Part shown: positions 43,596 through 53,795 of the stretch, in pieces
How positions within the stretch are numbered: the first letter of the stretch is position 1
Layout of the letters: the number at the start of each line of letters is the position of its first letter
Assembly: GCA_003243445.1 (NCBI GenBank)
Contig: QFQQ01000035.1
Span: forward strand, 1-64,000
Length of the DNA stretch: 64,000 nucleotides
Direction: 5' to 3'
From: Citrobacter freundii
GTDB taxonomy: Bacteria > Bacteroidota > Bacteroidia > Chitinophagales > Chitinophagaceae
Program-made: the position numbers and the translations under genes
Notes under the pieces: generated by a model
Database searches by the model: none
The model's input: the letters and a program-made list of their open reading frames with translations, nothing else
Told to the model about the DNA's origin: nothing

Positions 43596-44378
43596 ATGTC
43601 TACAAAAAAATCTCAACAGCGCTCCACCAAAAAGGCAGGATCGCGTAACAACAAAAAGGCTGGAACTAAACGGGGGAGCTTGCCCCGGGCCAGACCCGGG
43701 GTCTCAAGCTACGATTTCAAAAACGCTCCCGAATTCGCCCGCTCCCGCGAGAACTGCAACGAGTTCGGTCTCGCCTCCAAAACCGGCAAACTTCTCCGCA
43801 CAGCCCTCGGCCCGCGCGTAAAAGACCTTTGCGACACCATGTGTCACAATCGCCTTCGGAAAACCATGCATGATGTCATCAAGTCCGACCCCATCCACAA
43901 ACGAGGCTCACGCGTATTCAACGCTGGCAATGCAGACCTGCTCCTCAACTTCCAGTTCAACGCATTCTGCGATTTCGCGACTATCCTGGATACTTCCCTG
44001 TACGCCACTTCCCTCGATCCGCACTCCGGCATTGCCGATATCACGATCGCATCCTTCATTCCCGACCGTGATCTGCGTTTCCCGGAAGCAGCCACCCATT
44101 TCCGTTTCATCGCAACGGCCCTCGCCTTAGACTTCGACAAACAAAACCCGCGGCAAAAGCCTGGCAAAGACACCAGCAACAGCGGCCCTCTTCCTATCGA
44201 TAAACTTCCCACAGCGGTTATCAATCTAACACATCAGCTTCCACCAGATACCGGCCGCACCTGGCTGCTGATCCTCGGAATACAATTTGAAATGATCGTA
44301 AATGGAGTGAGCTATGAGATGAAGAATAAGAAGATGAATGGGATGGAGATTATTGAAGTGAAGAGTGTGAACGTATGA
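43596..44378 (+). CDS. Hypothetical protein of a Bacteroidota repeat-associated type
   Basis: A 260-residue protein of unknown function. The first 45 residues are Lys/Arg/Ser-rich, low-complexity (MSTKKSQQRSTKKAGSRNNK) and could bind nucleic acid; the rest is a mixed fold (SRENCNEFGLASKTGKLLRTALGP ... WLLILGIQFEMIVNGVSYEMKNKKMNGMEIIEV). A broken relative is found at 54741-54964. It is preceded by the phased repeat arrays. Its GC is higher than the defence island to its left. Confidence 0.7.
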   Translation: MSTKKSQQRSTKKAGSRNNKKAGTKRGSLPRARPGVSSYDFKNAPEFARSRENCNEFGLASKTGKLLRTALGPRVKDLCDTMCHNRLRKTMHDVIKSDPIHKRGSRVFNAGNADLLLNFQFNAFCDFATILDTSLYATSLDPHSGIADITIASFIPDRDLRFPEAATHFRFIATALALDFDKQNPRQKPGKDTSNSGPLPIDKLPTAVINLTHQLPPDTGRTWLLILGIQFEMIVNGVSYEMKNKKMNGMEIIEVKSVNV

Positions 44379-44485
44379 CCAATTTGGAATGGATGATCTG
44401 GAAAAAGCTGGTACAAAAGTATCGAGATAATCATGCGTGAAGGCCTTTGAATTTCAAGAGACCCGACTTGGATCATTGTCTCCTG

Positions 44486-44905
44486 TTATCCGCAAAACTC
44501 CCCTTCACTGATCTCTTCGAGATAATTTTCTTCTGCATCAAAAACAAAGGAAAGATAAAGACCACCGAAAGACGGGAGCTTACCACCCGGATCATCATTC
44601 AATATAAAATATACATATTCCACATGATCTCTTCTGGGATTGCCATAGGTCGATTTACGAATAATATTCGGACGGCCAAGATATTTCATCAATTGATCCG
44701 TTGAGATACTGTCCGGTTTTGATTTACTCAAAGCTTCGAAATGTTTAAACCGATATCCAAGAAGCCCGAGAGAATCAGATTTCCACTGCTCATTCAATTG
44801 CTGTAAAACATGACTGGTTTTTGCGGAATGCCCATATGTCTTAACCTGAGCATTTAATAACTGGAATGATAGCAGACATAGAACAGGCAATAATAGGATT
44901 CGCAT
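44486..44905 (-). CDS. Secreted hypothetical protein
   Basis: A 139-residue protein with a signal peptide (MRILLLPVLCLLSFQLLNA). The mature part (SISTDQLMKYLGRPNIIRKS ... GGLYLSFVFDAEENYLEEIS) has the shape of small SmpA/BamE-like outer-membrane-associated proteins, but the match is weak. Standalone. Confidence 0.65.
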   Translation of the reverse strand: MRILLLPVLCLLSFQLLNAQVKTYGHSAKTSHVLQQLNEQWKSDSLGLLGYRFKHFEALSKSKPDSISTDQLMKYLGRPNIIRKSTYGNPRRDHVEYVYFILNDDPGGKLPSFGGLYLSFVFDAEENYLEEISEGEFCG

Positions 44906-45037
44906 AATGCTTTAACGATTTCGATAAACATTAATTGTCAGTTAGCTCTAATACGCTTAAAAGGATATTTGTATTGATCTCCAGGCTCCGTCCGCCGTGC
45001 TCCTACGTTGAGCTCAGGCGCAAGGAGGATCACAGCC

Positions 45038-45149
45038 CACTATCAGAAGCTAATCAGCGAAATCTGCGCTCTCAATATACCAGTATGATCTGCGCCTCAA
45101 ATCAATTACAAAACAAAGAATGATAGAATCTGCGGAATCAGCGGGAACC
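45038..45149. repeat. Decayed GCGTA..CCCGCAG repeat
   Basis: Right end GGAATCAGCGGGAACC (45134-45149) and inner CTGCGC/AGCGAAATCTGCGC words match the repeats at 7623 and 11216; the left end is not recognisable. Confidence 0.55.
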
Positions 45150-45154
45150 ACCCC

Positions 45155-48100
45155 TCACTCCCTCCTCAAACTCCTCACAGGATTCCCCATCGCCGCCTTC
45201 ACCGACTGAAAACTAATCGTAAACATCGCCACCCCTATCACCAGCAACGCACCAGACACAAACAACCCCCACGAAAGCGAAATCCTATACGGATAATATT
45301 GCAGCCATTTACTCGTTGCCATCCATGCCAGCGGTATCGATACCGCCAGCGCAATAAAGATCAATCGCAAAAAATCAACGGAAAGGATCTGCACGATCTG
45401 GCCAACAGATGCTCCCAGCACTTTACGAACCCCGATCTCCTTCACGCGTTTCTCCGCAGCGAGTACGGACAGCCCAAACAATCCGATGCAGGAAATAAAG
45501 ACCGTCAGGATCGCGCTGAAGAGCAGGATCTGTTTCCATCTCGCTTCGCTTGCATAAAGCTGTTCGTTTTCTTCCTTCTTGAACTGGTAGCCAAACGCAT
45601 TTAAAGGGAATAGATCCCTGAACACCCCGGCAATGTATCGCAGGCTGGACGCTTCGCTGCCCGGTTTGATCCTGATGAAAACGGTTCCATACGCATTGGC
45701 GGGATTCATGGTGAAAAGCTGTGCGCCGATCTTTTCCGTCAACGGTTTGTAATGATAATCTTTTACCACGCCTGCGACAGTGTACGTCTCTCCTTTTTCA
45801 AAAGTTGTTACACGCTGCCCCACCGGGTCCTTCCAGCCCGCTTCCTTTACAAACGCTTCATTCACGAGTACGGCAGCCGTTGCGTCTCCCGGATAGTTGG
45901 CTGAAAAGTTTCTGCCGGCGCTTAACGGCACTTTCAGCAGAGGCAGGAACGATTCGTCGATCGTTTCAACGGCAACATTGATTGCCTGTTCACCATTTAC
46001 TTTTACCGTATTGTTATTGTCGCTGCTGTTCTTCACGGCGGCATCTATAATGTCAGGGCTTTTGAGCAATTCCCTTTTGAACAAGGCGGCTTCACTTCGG
46101 CTTAACCCGGGTTTGTTAATGGTGATGAGATGATCATCATCATAACCCAGGCTTTGCGAAGTGAGGTAATTAAACTGCAGGTAAATAGTAATGGAACCAA
46201 TGATCAGGAAAGAAGCCAGCGCAAACTGAAAAACTACCAGGCCTTTCTGCAGGTAGTTTTTCCCGGCGAGGTTGAACCGGCTGTAAAGCGTCTGCACAGG
46301 ATTGTAGTTGGACAGTACGATGGATGGGTAAAACCCGGCCAGCAGACTTGTTACAACAAACAGCAACAAATAACCGGGGATCATCCGGCCGTTAAAAAGA
46401 TAAGACAGAGACAGCGCTTTGTTGGATAGCTGGCTGAAAACCGGCAATACCAACATCACAATAACGACTGCCAGCAAAAAAGCGATCAGGCATAACACAA
46501 ACGATTCGCTTAAGAACTGCACACGCAATTGCGCGGTTGATCCGCCGATCACCTTGCGTATGCCGATCTCTTTGGCGCGTTTCACAGAGCGTGCAACGGT
46601 GAGGTTGACAAAATTAACGCAGGCGATCACCAGGATCAGCACCGCGATGGCGGAGAGTATATAGGAAAATGCAGGATTGCTTTTGTCCTGCAGAATTTCG
46701 TTTTCTGCCGGCACAAATTCGCCGAGATGGATAGCAGTAAGCGGCTCCAGCAGATAGCTGATGCCAATGCTCTTTACCCCGTATTTACTTTTGATCTCGC
46801 TGATGGCTTTGCTCGCATCCGATTCGAACACGGAGGCCATCTTCGCTTCAACCGCTTTTACGTCTGCACCGGGCGCGAGCACGACAAATGTGCTGAGAAA
46901 TGAATTGAACCAATTCCCGTTATCGCTTTCAGTGATCGCTGAAACCTTCAGCGGCAGCAACACCTGGAATTTGATGGAAGAATTTTGCGGGCAGTTCTTA
47001 GCGATCGCGGTGACGATATAAGAAGTGAACACGCTGTCTTCTTTGATCAGCAGGGTTTGTCCAACAGCGTTGGTATTACCAAAATACTTTCGGGATACAT
47101 CTTCTGTAATCACGACCGCGTTCGGCTCCGCCAGCGCATTGGGGTTACCGCGGAGAAGCGGAAAATTAAATACCGAGAGGAAATTAGTATCCACCAGATC
47201 AACCGGCTGCGATTCCACCATATCCCTGTTTTTAATGTCCACCCTCGAGGGCTGGAACCGGACAAAGCTTTTGATCTCAGGGATCTTTGCGGAGAACCGG
47301 GGACCGGGGAAATAGCCGGTATAGCTTCCGGTGGAGACGCGGCCATCATCCCTGGTGTTCTGCTTGTCGATGCGGTAGATCTGGCCGGCATGGTGGTGAA
47401 AGCGATCATAGCTCAGTTCATCCTGAACGTAGAGCATGATCAGGATCGAACAGGCCAGCCCGATGGAGAGCCCGGCGATATTGATCAACGAATAAGTTTT
47501 ATACCGCAGCAAATTCCTGAAAGCGGTCTTCCAATAATTCCTGTACATACGATAGCTGTTTAAATTTACCGGAACCGGTTGTAGCACGGGTTCACGATTC
47601 AATATTAACAGCCTGGACAGGACCTTTCGCCTCGAATTATAAGTTGGGCGCTCTTTTTCCACCTGCTTTTTGTATTCCGTTGGGCTTTTGCCGGTCATTT
47701 CTTTAAAAATTCGGTTGAAGCTGGTCTTGGAATTAAAACCCGCTTCAAACCCGATGCCCAGCAGGGTCATATTCTCATAAGCCGGGTCAGCGATCTTACG
47801 GGCCGCATCAACCACCCGGTATTCATTGATGAAATCATTGAAACTTTTTTTGACGGCCGTATTGATGAGTCGGGATAGTTCATGTGGCGTCATTCCGACT
47901 TTCCCGGCCAGTTTAGGCAGACTTAAATCCGGATCTTCAAAATAGCGCCGGGCTTCCATTTGCTGTTTGAGCCAGCTGGCTTTTGCTTTCAAATGAAGAG
48001 GAACCGGTGGGCTGGTTCCATCGGACAGAAGACCCGGGCTTTGCTGCGGTTGAAGCAACGCGGCCGCAGCTGTCCAGATCAGCATCACCATAAAAAAGAT

Positions 48101-48691
48101 ATAGAACGAGTAGTGGACTGGCGGACCTGGTTCGCCGTGATAAAGGGTCAGGTCCAATACAGCACAAACGAGCCAGCCTATCCAAAGAAAGGTGGATGCT
48201 TTCAGCAGACGGCGGAGCCATCGGTATTCAAGCAGGGACCGGTCCATCAGGGAAGGTTGCAACCTGGTGTCATACGTCTTGATACGGCGATCGCATAGGC
48301 GTAGGTAGATGAGGTTGGAAACAACGATCAGGAGCTGCAGCACGGGGTTTAGCTGGTGGAATAGATTTGTTTGATAGGTGGGTTGACCCGTGCGGTGGCC
48401 TTCGATTATTTCCAGCACAAGTGCCAGGAGTTCCAGCAACACAGGTGTAAAGTAAAGCAGGTCTTTGCTCCTGAACTTGTGTGCAGGATCAGTCAGTTTC
48501 AATACATACAGGTAGAATAACGGACCGAGTGCGAGCAGCCATTGGGTGGGAAGCCAGTCCCAGTGGGCGATGTATTGATGCAGGTCGATATCGATCGCTA
48601 CGATCCGCATCATCCAAAGGATCATAACGAGGAGTGCGAGGCTGAGTCGGCGGTTGGCGTTGCGATTAGCGGAGCGGGAGAACCATAGCAC
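45155..48691 (-). CDS. AraC-type regulator fused to FtsX/MacB-like permease
   Basis: A 1178-residue fusion in one uninterrupted frame. Residues 1-230 have about seven TM helices; 250-345 is an AraC HTH (MTPHELSRLINTAVKKSFNDFINEYR ... GFEAGFNSKTSFNRIFKEMTGKSPTEYKK); from 385 it is an ABC permease with two MacB-PCD/FtsX modules (WKTAFRNLLRYKTYSLINIAGLSIGLA and LAAEKRVKEIGVRKVLGASVGQIV). So a membrane transcription factor and its peptide-exporter permease are one protein. The start is a GTG at 48691, but the frame stays open upstream to about 48838 and codes for a plausible TM start (AFHITLYDLFLLATIFAG) with no ATG, so the true start is uncertain. Confidence 0.82.
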   Translation of the reverse strand: MLWFSRSANRNANRRLSLALLVMILWMMRIVAIDIDLHQYIAHWDWLPTQWLLALGPLFYLYVLKLTDPAHKFRSKDLLYFTPVLLELLALVLEIIEGHRTGQPTYQTNLFHQLNPVLQLLIVVSNLIYLRLCDRRIKTYDTRLQPSLMDRSLLEYRWLRRLLKASTFLWIGWLVCAVLDLTLYHGEPGPPVHYSFYIFFMVMLIWTAAAALLQPQQSPGLLSDGTSPPVPLHLKAKASWLKQQMEARRYFEDPDLSLPKLAGKVGMTPHELSRLINTAVKKSFNDFINEYRVVDAARKIADPAYENMTLLGIGFEAGFNSKTSFNRIFKEMTGKSPTEYKKQVEKERPTYNSRRKVLSRLLILNREPVLQPVPVNLNSYRMYRNYWKTAFRNLLRYKTYSLINIAGLSIGLACSILIMLYVQDELSYDRFHHHAGQIYRIDKQNTRDDGRVSTGSYTGYFPGPRFSAKIPEIKSFVRFQPSRVDIKNRDMVESQPVDLVDTNFLSVFNFPLLRGNPNALAEPNAVVITEDVSRKYFGNTNAVGQTLLIKEDSVFTSYIVTAIAKNCPQNSSIKFQVLLPLKVSAITESDNGNWFNSFLSTFVVLAPGADVKAVEAKMASVFESDASKAISEIKSKYGVKSIGISYLLEPLTAIHLGEFVPAENEILQDKSNPAFSYILSAIAVLILVIACVNFVNLTVARSVKRAKEIGIRKVIGGSTAQLRVQFLSESFVLCLIAFLLAVVIVMLVLPVFSQLSNKALSLSYLFNGRMIPGYLLLFVVTSLLAGFYPSIVLSNYNPVQTLYSRFNLAGKNYLQKGLVVFQFALASFLIIGSITIYLQFNYLTSQSLGYDDDHLITINKPGLSRSEAALFKRELLKSPDIIDAAVKNSSDNNNTVKVNGEQAINVAVETIDESFLPLLKVPLSAGRNFSANYPGDATAAVLVNEAFVKEAGWKDPVGQRVTTFEKGETYTVAGVVKDYHYKPLTEKIGAQLFTMNPANAYGTVFIRIKPGSEASSLRYIAGVFRDLFPLNAFGYQFKKEENEQLYASEARWKQILLFSAILTVFISCIGLFGLSVLAAEKRVKEIGVRKVLGASVGQIVQILSVDFLRLIFIALAVSIPLAWMATSKWLQYYPYRISLSWGLFVSGALLVIGVAMFTISFQSVKAAMGNPVRSLRRE

Positions 48692-48838
48692 CCAGGTAAA
48701 GGTGATGCCGGCAAAGATGGTTGCGAGTAGGAACAGATCGTATAGGGTGATATGGAAGGCGTAATTGTTCAGGGAGTCGCGGTATTTGTTGGCTGGCCGA
48801 TGGTTATAATTTAGACGGATGGGAAGAAAGGTTTGTTA

Positions 48839-49447
48839 CAACTTATTCATCTGCGGTCTTAATGCGCAAAACAATCCCCGGTGACAACAGGTAACCAAAT
48901 ATCGATTGAAGTACCGCTACGCAAAGGATGCCAAAGATCAAAAAATTAACTTAGGTTCTTATCAATTTAGGTATTCGAAAATCAATCCAATAAATACGAA
49001 CTCAATATGAGTTAGTTCACGGCAACATAGTTTTGACCTGATTATGATGGGAAAAACCGAAACGACAGTCATAAACATTCAAATCATCAGATCGCAGAAT
49101 TCTTACCCGGTCAAATTATACAATATTTTGAGTTTGATGGACTGCTATTCAAATGCATCATATATCGACAGTGAAAATATCCCGAAAAAACCGTGTAAAC
49201 ACCCTTGCCATTTTTTAAAAAGGCGTTTATCTTTAAAAGACTCCTTACCCAGTAAGCTTATCCTAGTCCTCCTATAGCTTTCGACGTTTCTTCACCCTTA
49301 GAATTCTGTAAGCTAGTCTGTTTCTTCTATTACTGTCAAAATCCTGCCCTAAATAATATAAATGAAAATTTATTCGCTCGTTATGAAAATAGCGACTGCG
49401 AGTTGTCTTTATGGAACAATTCATCCCAACATAAACTATATATAATC
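48839..49447. other. Upstream region of the lipoprotein-protease operon
   Basis: About 600 AT-rich nt with no supported gene; a 77-residue ORF at 49044 has no recognisable content. CCGTGTAAACAC at about 49190 repeats a palindrome half seen at 36758. The promoter for the 49448 gene must lie here but no clear -33/-7 pair was found. Confidence 0.4.
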
Positions 49448-50338
49448 ATGAAATTAAAAGCCCTTCTTCCATTGCTCATCGCTGCGCTACCTTTATTCAC
49501 AATGTGCAATTCTAGCGAAAAAGGCATTGACATTGTTGAACCAGTTGACGCTGATACTCTTATTGAACGGACGAATGCCATGACTCTAAGTGATACCACA
49601 GGAGAGTTTGTTTCCACTGCTGGCGCGCCTTCGATCTGGCAATCATTCGAGGCATTCTTTAAAACATGTGTTAAAAATTCTCAAATTAAAGACTATGGCT
49701 TATTCAGCAAATATGATCTCCTCTATCTCGGACCTACAAATGCCAAGTATCTGGGAACGATCTATTCAAGTAATGGTGTCGAAACGAAAACGGAATTGAC
49801 ACAGTGGGTTAGCGCCGATGAAATGTCAAAATTTATATCTAAAGGAATACCTGTTCCGAGTTGTGACATTTCCCAGGTAAAAGAGCAATTCATTTCTATT
49901 GCGTTAGGCAGAATCCCATTCAATAATAGTGATAGTACATTAAAGTTCGTGCTGAGCAATAGAGATACAATAGTAAATTCAGTCGGCTCTTGGACGATCG
50001 ATGAAATCAATACCTCAAATTTTATAAGATACATCAATGAAAATGCTAGTAAACCAGATATAAAATTCTATAAGGATGTTTTGACCAAAAAAAATAATGT
50101 CGTAGCATTCAAAGTTGTGAAAGTATCAGGATTTCAGGCTGATTTAAAATACAGGAACGATCTAAACATTGGTGTAAATCTGAATATTCCAATAACAGCT
50201 ACAAAAGCTATTAGCGGCGCTGATTCCATCCTTTGTAACCTTCGCTTCACAAGAACAGATAATAAAACCGTCCACATGGAAAGCAACGGAGAATTCTATG
50301 CTTTTGCGTTGGTTATGAAAGGCAAAAAGGTGAACTAA
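49448..50338 (+). CDS. Lipoprotein, partner of a papain-like protease
   Basis: A 296-residue lipoprotein: signal peptide MKLKALLPLLIAALPLFTMC with Cys20 as the lipobox residue. The ATG at 49448 is preferred to 49403 for that reason. No domain is recognised in the mature part. Its stop is 1 nt before the start of the protease gene, so the two are one operon and probably one outer-membrane or periplasmic unit, e.g. inhibitor or substrate-binding partner. Confidence 0.72.
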   Translation: MKLKALLPLLIAALPLFTMCNSSEKGIDIVEPVDADTLIERTNAMTLSDTTGEFVSTAGAPSIWQSFEAFFKTCVKNSQIKDYGLFSKYDLLYLGPTNAKYLGTIYSSNGVETKTELTQWVSADEMSKFISKGIPVPSCDISQVKEQFISIALGRIPFNNSDSTLKFVLSNRDTIVNSVGSWTIDEINTSNFIRYINENASKPDIKFYKDVLTKKNNVVAFKVVKVSGFQADLKYRNDLNIGVNLNIPITATKAISGADSILCNLRFTRTDNKTVHMESNGEFYAFALVMKGKKVN

Positions 50339-50339
50339 G

Positions 50340-52013
50340 ATGAAAATTATACTTATTGCACTAGCAGTAACAGCGGCAACATCAGCAGTGCGAGGACAGA
50401 GCTGTTGCGACAGCCTGTTTTCATCGATGGGCAAATATGTCAAAAGTCCAGATAGTATCAGGCAAAAAATTCCTACTGATGATATCTTCAGATCAGATAC
50501 TGTTGCCGGAGATAAAACAAATCTGGCAAAGCGGATCAAAGATTTTTACCGGGGATCCGATCAACAAATCTTTACACCATCAGAAGACTCTTCAGTCATG
50601 TGGTTTGGAAAAGTCACTAATTCTTCGATCCAATGGCTGGGAATCGCAACAAATTTACCAACCAGATTTGAACAACAATCGCGAATCCAACCAAGTAATA
50701 AATGGATACAGTCAGGATTAAATGGTATTAATAGCGCTGAAAAGATCAAGAACATGGATATCTTTTCTGAGGCTGAAGATTTTGACAAGTCCGTTGGCAG
50801 TGACATTGCTATTTACCAGGGCTCGTCTGCACTTTCGGATTTGAATTTCAATTTAACAACAACCGAACTCGTGCCTATTTCTAATGGTATAATTGCACTC
50901 AAGCCCAGCATTTACACAAAAATGATGGACAACCTTCCCTATATTGGTAATCAAGGTAATATTTATTCGTGCTCAGCCTGGGCAGTGGCTGCATTAAAAT
51001 CAGTCACTGACAATATTCAATCAAAACGAGTATTTCCAAAGGAGAAAAATAACACTGAAACATTTTACAGCCCTTCTTTCATTTTTACAGCCTCCAAGAT
51101 GAATACAGGAATTTCTGCATGCGGCGAAGGAATTGACTTGCTGGAGGCAATGAAAATTCTGAACGAAAAAGGTTGTGTGACATTTCAACAGTGGCCATAC
51201 TATAGAAATAATATTAACTGTGTTCTACCGGCGCTTACATCTGACATCTTAAACATCGCTGCTTCTAACAAAATTGATATTTTTCGGCATGCTAGGCCAG
51301 ACCTACTAGAATTCCAGTATTTGCTCAGTCATAATGTTCCAATTGCTGTAGAAGTCTTCATTGATAACGATTTTACACAAAAAGGTTTTAAGCCGTTATG
51401 GAGTGATTCTAATCCATTTATCTGGTCAAAGTTTGGTTCAAGTACTGATTCACGTAACACCAAGTTGCACTCAATGCTGTGCATTGGATATAGTGATAAC
51501 ATTGGATCATTTTTGATGGTCAACTCCTTTGGGCCTGAATTTGGCAACCGGGGTGCATTTTGGATCGACTATGAATTTTTTTTTGAAATACTTAGTGACG
51601 CTTATTATATCAAAACCCCAGAACTGGAAGCTAAAATAAAGGGCGATAAAAGCCTTATTCAGAAGCTAAGAACCTTTCATGTAAGCAATGCTCAACAGTC
51701 TACCTTCCTGCTTAAGGAAAACACAAATGCAAAATTATACCTGGGTGTTAAATGGAAGATAGAAAAGATTGTGCTTAATCCGGCTCAACGTGTAGTTGTT
51801 TTAAAAGCAAGAAAACCCGATGGTGTAATTATACGCCAAAAAATACCGGTAGGTACGGGTTTAGCTACATACTTCACCTATGACAACGCTCAATATTTTA
51901 TCGAACTAGTAAATTTAAAAGCCGCAGCAACGAATAGCAATTACTATTGGTTCAAGGAGCCTGCGTCTGCAGAAATTAAGGTCACAAAACTGCCAGTCAA
52001 CACCCTACCCTGA
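50340..52013 (+). CDS. Exported papain-like (C1) cysteine peptidase
   Basis: A 557-residue protein with a signal peptide (1-19). The C1A triad and oxyanion Gln are in place: Gln205 and Cys211 in YIGNQGNIYSCSAWA, His377 in KLHSMLCIGYSD and Asn395 in VNSFGPEFGNRGAFWIDY. The first 185 residues could be a pro-region; the last 140 are an added beta domain. Secreted C1 peptidases are not rare in Bacteroidota. Coupled with the lipoprotein upstream. Confidence 0.85.
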   Translation: MKIILIALAVTAATSAVRGQSCCDSLFSSMGKYVKSPDSIRQKIPTDDIFRSDTVAGDKTNLAKRIKDFYRGSDQQIFTPSEDSSVMWFGKVTNSSIQWLGIATNLPTRFEQQSRIQPSNKWIQSGLNGINSAEKIKNMDIFSEAEDFDKSVGSDIAIYQGSSALSDLNFNLTTTELVPISNGIIALKPSIYTKMMDNLPYIGNQGNIYSCSAWAVAALKSVTDNIQSKRVFPKEKNNTETFYSPSFIFTASKMNTGISACGEGIDLLEAMKILNEKGCVTFQQWPYYRNNINCVLPALTSDILNIAASNKIDIFRHARPDLLEFQYLLSHNVPIAVEVFIDNDFTQKGFKPLWSDSNPFIWSKFGSSTDSRNTKLHSMLCIGYSDNIGSFLMVNSFGPEFGNRGAFWIDYEFFFEILSDAYYIKTPELEAKIKGDKSLIQKLRTFHVSNAQQSTFLLKENTNAKLYLGVKWKIEKIVLNPAQRVVVLKARKPDGVIIRQKIPVGTGLATYFTYDNAQYFIELVNLKAAATNSNYYWFKEPASAEIKVTKLPVNTLP

Positions 52014-52150
52014 AAATATTGAAAAAAATAAGGTAATTTTCATAAATGCAATACGGCATCTGTCCTTCGCTTCTCTGAGAAGGCAAAAAACCCGTTCGAC
52101 GAATTAAAACCAACATTGAACTTAACCGTCTCATTAAGCCAACAAGTCTA

Positions 52151-52381
52151 TTCCAATGTAATTTAGTTAAGTCTTCGGCGGATTGTCATCCCGGCACCGC
52201 CTACGCCAAGCTTCAGCGGGCAGGCCAGGTAAATTTAGATCACCATCGAACTTAGTGTAAGCTAGAGCCGGGATCTCCGCAATGAGGAGCTCCCGGCTCT
52301 GGCAGCTTTAAATTTGCATCAAACATTAGGTCGCCCGGCCGGGATGACAAACTTTTTGCTCCTTAACTAAACGACATTGAA
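52151..52381. mobile_element. CAATG..ACGACATTG MITE-like element (copy 2)
   Basis: Left terminus at 52154 (CAATGTAATTTAGTTAAG), right terminus ending 52379 (CTTAACTAAACGACATTG). Flanks 52144-52153 (AAGTCTATTC) and 52380-52389 (AATTCTATTC) match at 9 of 10 positions. The core is the CCCGGCCGGG/CCGGCTCTGG palindrome also seen at 23826-23963. The right end overlaps the stop of the minus-strand lipoprotein gene. Confidence 0.8.
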
Positions 52382-52383
52382 TT

Positions 52384-53394
52384 CTATTCCGAAATCTTCG
52401 GCCCCAAAAAATCAATCCTGTCCCCTTCTACAACAATTAACCCAGTATGATTACCCCTCGTCCTGTAGGCCACAAAAGGGGATCCACCTGTCAACTTATA
52501 TACAGACACTTTCTTATTCCCAGCCTCAATCACCTGCACTTGATGAAAAGGAATTCTCTCTCTAAGCAGTGTATCCACGGTTATCGTTGTATCGCCCCTA
52601 TGCACAGATAAAATGGTCGCCTTAGGTCTGGTTAAAACAGAGTAAAGGCTGTCTCTATAAGGAAAAGTCACCAAAGACATTGCATTGAAATCATCGTATA
52701 CACGAACATCGCCAACGTTGCTCTTTAACCAATAGTTTCGCAAGCTGTCGACAGAGACATACCAGTTACAGTGGTTTTTCAACTTTTCACCACTGATCTC
52801 ATACAATGTCCGGGGATCCTTCACAAACAGAAAACTCATGTGATCACCCATGTGCGCGAGATTATTACAAACGACATACTGTTCACCAAACTGCAACACC
52901 TGAGACGGACAGGTAGCGAAATAAGAAAAGGTTCTTTCCGTTTTTTTATCACGGAAGAAAATTGCTCCGCCGAACTCACCCACACAACATCCATGTACCA
53001 GGAAATTGCTATCCTCCAGGAAAACATCCCCATAAGTTGTTCGATTTGCTTTATACGGGATGGCTTCAATATCCGGGTTCAGATAATAGTAATGATCTTT
53101 ATTGCCGGCAAAAACAGTGTCATGATACGTAAATAGCCATTCCGCTTTTACATTAGACAGGCTCTTTTCAATCGCGGCTTCACGTTTGTACTCATCGTTC
53201 AAAACAGACAGTTTACCGTTTTCCTGCAAAAGCAATAAATGACCATTTAGATAGGCTATTGACTGAACAGTTGTATCCACCGGTAGATAAAGCCGTCTTA
53301 CTGCAAAATGGTTTTCCAGCCTCTGCCTTGTTCCGGCCGGCCTGCAAGACGTTAATGCTATTAAAAGGAAAATAGATGCAGAAAGTAGCTTCAT
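52384..53394 (-). CDS. Lipoprotein of unknown function
   Basis: A 336-residue lipoprotein: MKLLSASIFLLIALTSC with the lipobox Cys17; the ATG at 53394 was chosen over 53433 for this. The mature part is beta-rich, propeller-like (SIAYLNGHLLLLQENGKLSVL, TVFAGNKDHYYYLNPDI). The stop lies at the edge of a MITE-like element. The 400 nt upstream (53395-53795) hold nothing I can support. Confidence 0.72.
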   Translation of the reverse strand: MKLLSASIFLLIALTSCRPAGTRQRLENHFAVRRLYLPVDTTVQSIAYLNGHLLLLQENGKLSVLNDEYKREAAIEKSLSNVKAEWLFTYHDTVFAGNKDHYYYLNPDIEAIPYKANRTTYGDVFLEDSNFLVHGCCVGEFGGAIFFRDKKTERTFSYFATCPSQVLQFGEQYVVCNNLAHMGDHMSFLFVKDPRTLYEISGEKLKNHCNWYVSVDSLRNYWLKSNVGDVRVYDDFNAMSLVTFPYRDSLYSVLTRPKATILSVHRGDTTITVDTLLRERIPFHQVQVIEAGNKKVSVYKLTGGSPFVAYRTRGNHTGLIVVEGDRIDFLGPKISE

Positions 53395-53795
53395 TTGCCA
53401 AAGAGGATTTAAGCAATAAACGAAATAGAACATTCAAAATTGTGGATTGCCGGGTCGTGTGAATGAACATATAATGTCGACTCATTTACCACATGCAGAA
53501 AGTTATCCGGAGATAAACGACTGCGTTCAAAATGATTCATACCCCACATATATCTTATCATTGAAGAAGTTGTAGACGTAAAATAACACAACAATAAGAA
53601 AGGAATAATAGTCTCAGGTTTTTGTTTAATTGTCTCTAGGTATGCCGCCCCATTTCTCCCGTCACATTATCCCATAAAATGGGACAGCGTTAAAACATAG
53701 CCAAAACGAAAACTCATCACAATCAACAAACCCCATCTATCGTTACCATCTGTCCTACCCGTCTTTTTTACTCATCACCCAACCACCCTTGCTTC

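Noticed and set aside
43119..43616. Minus-strand ORFs opposite the GGCCAAAA arrays
   Set aside because: LAILAILAVL-type repeats are only the 9-bp DNA period read in frame.
45155..48691. Two adjacent genes joined by sequencing error
   Set aside because: The AraC and permease parts are in one uninterrupted frame with a sensible linker, so a real fusion is more likely.
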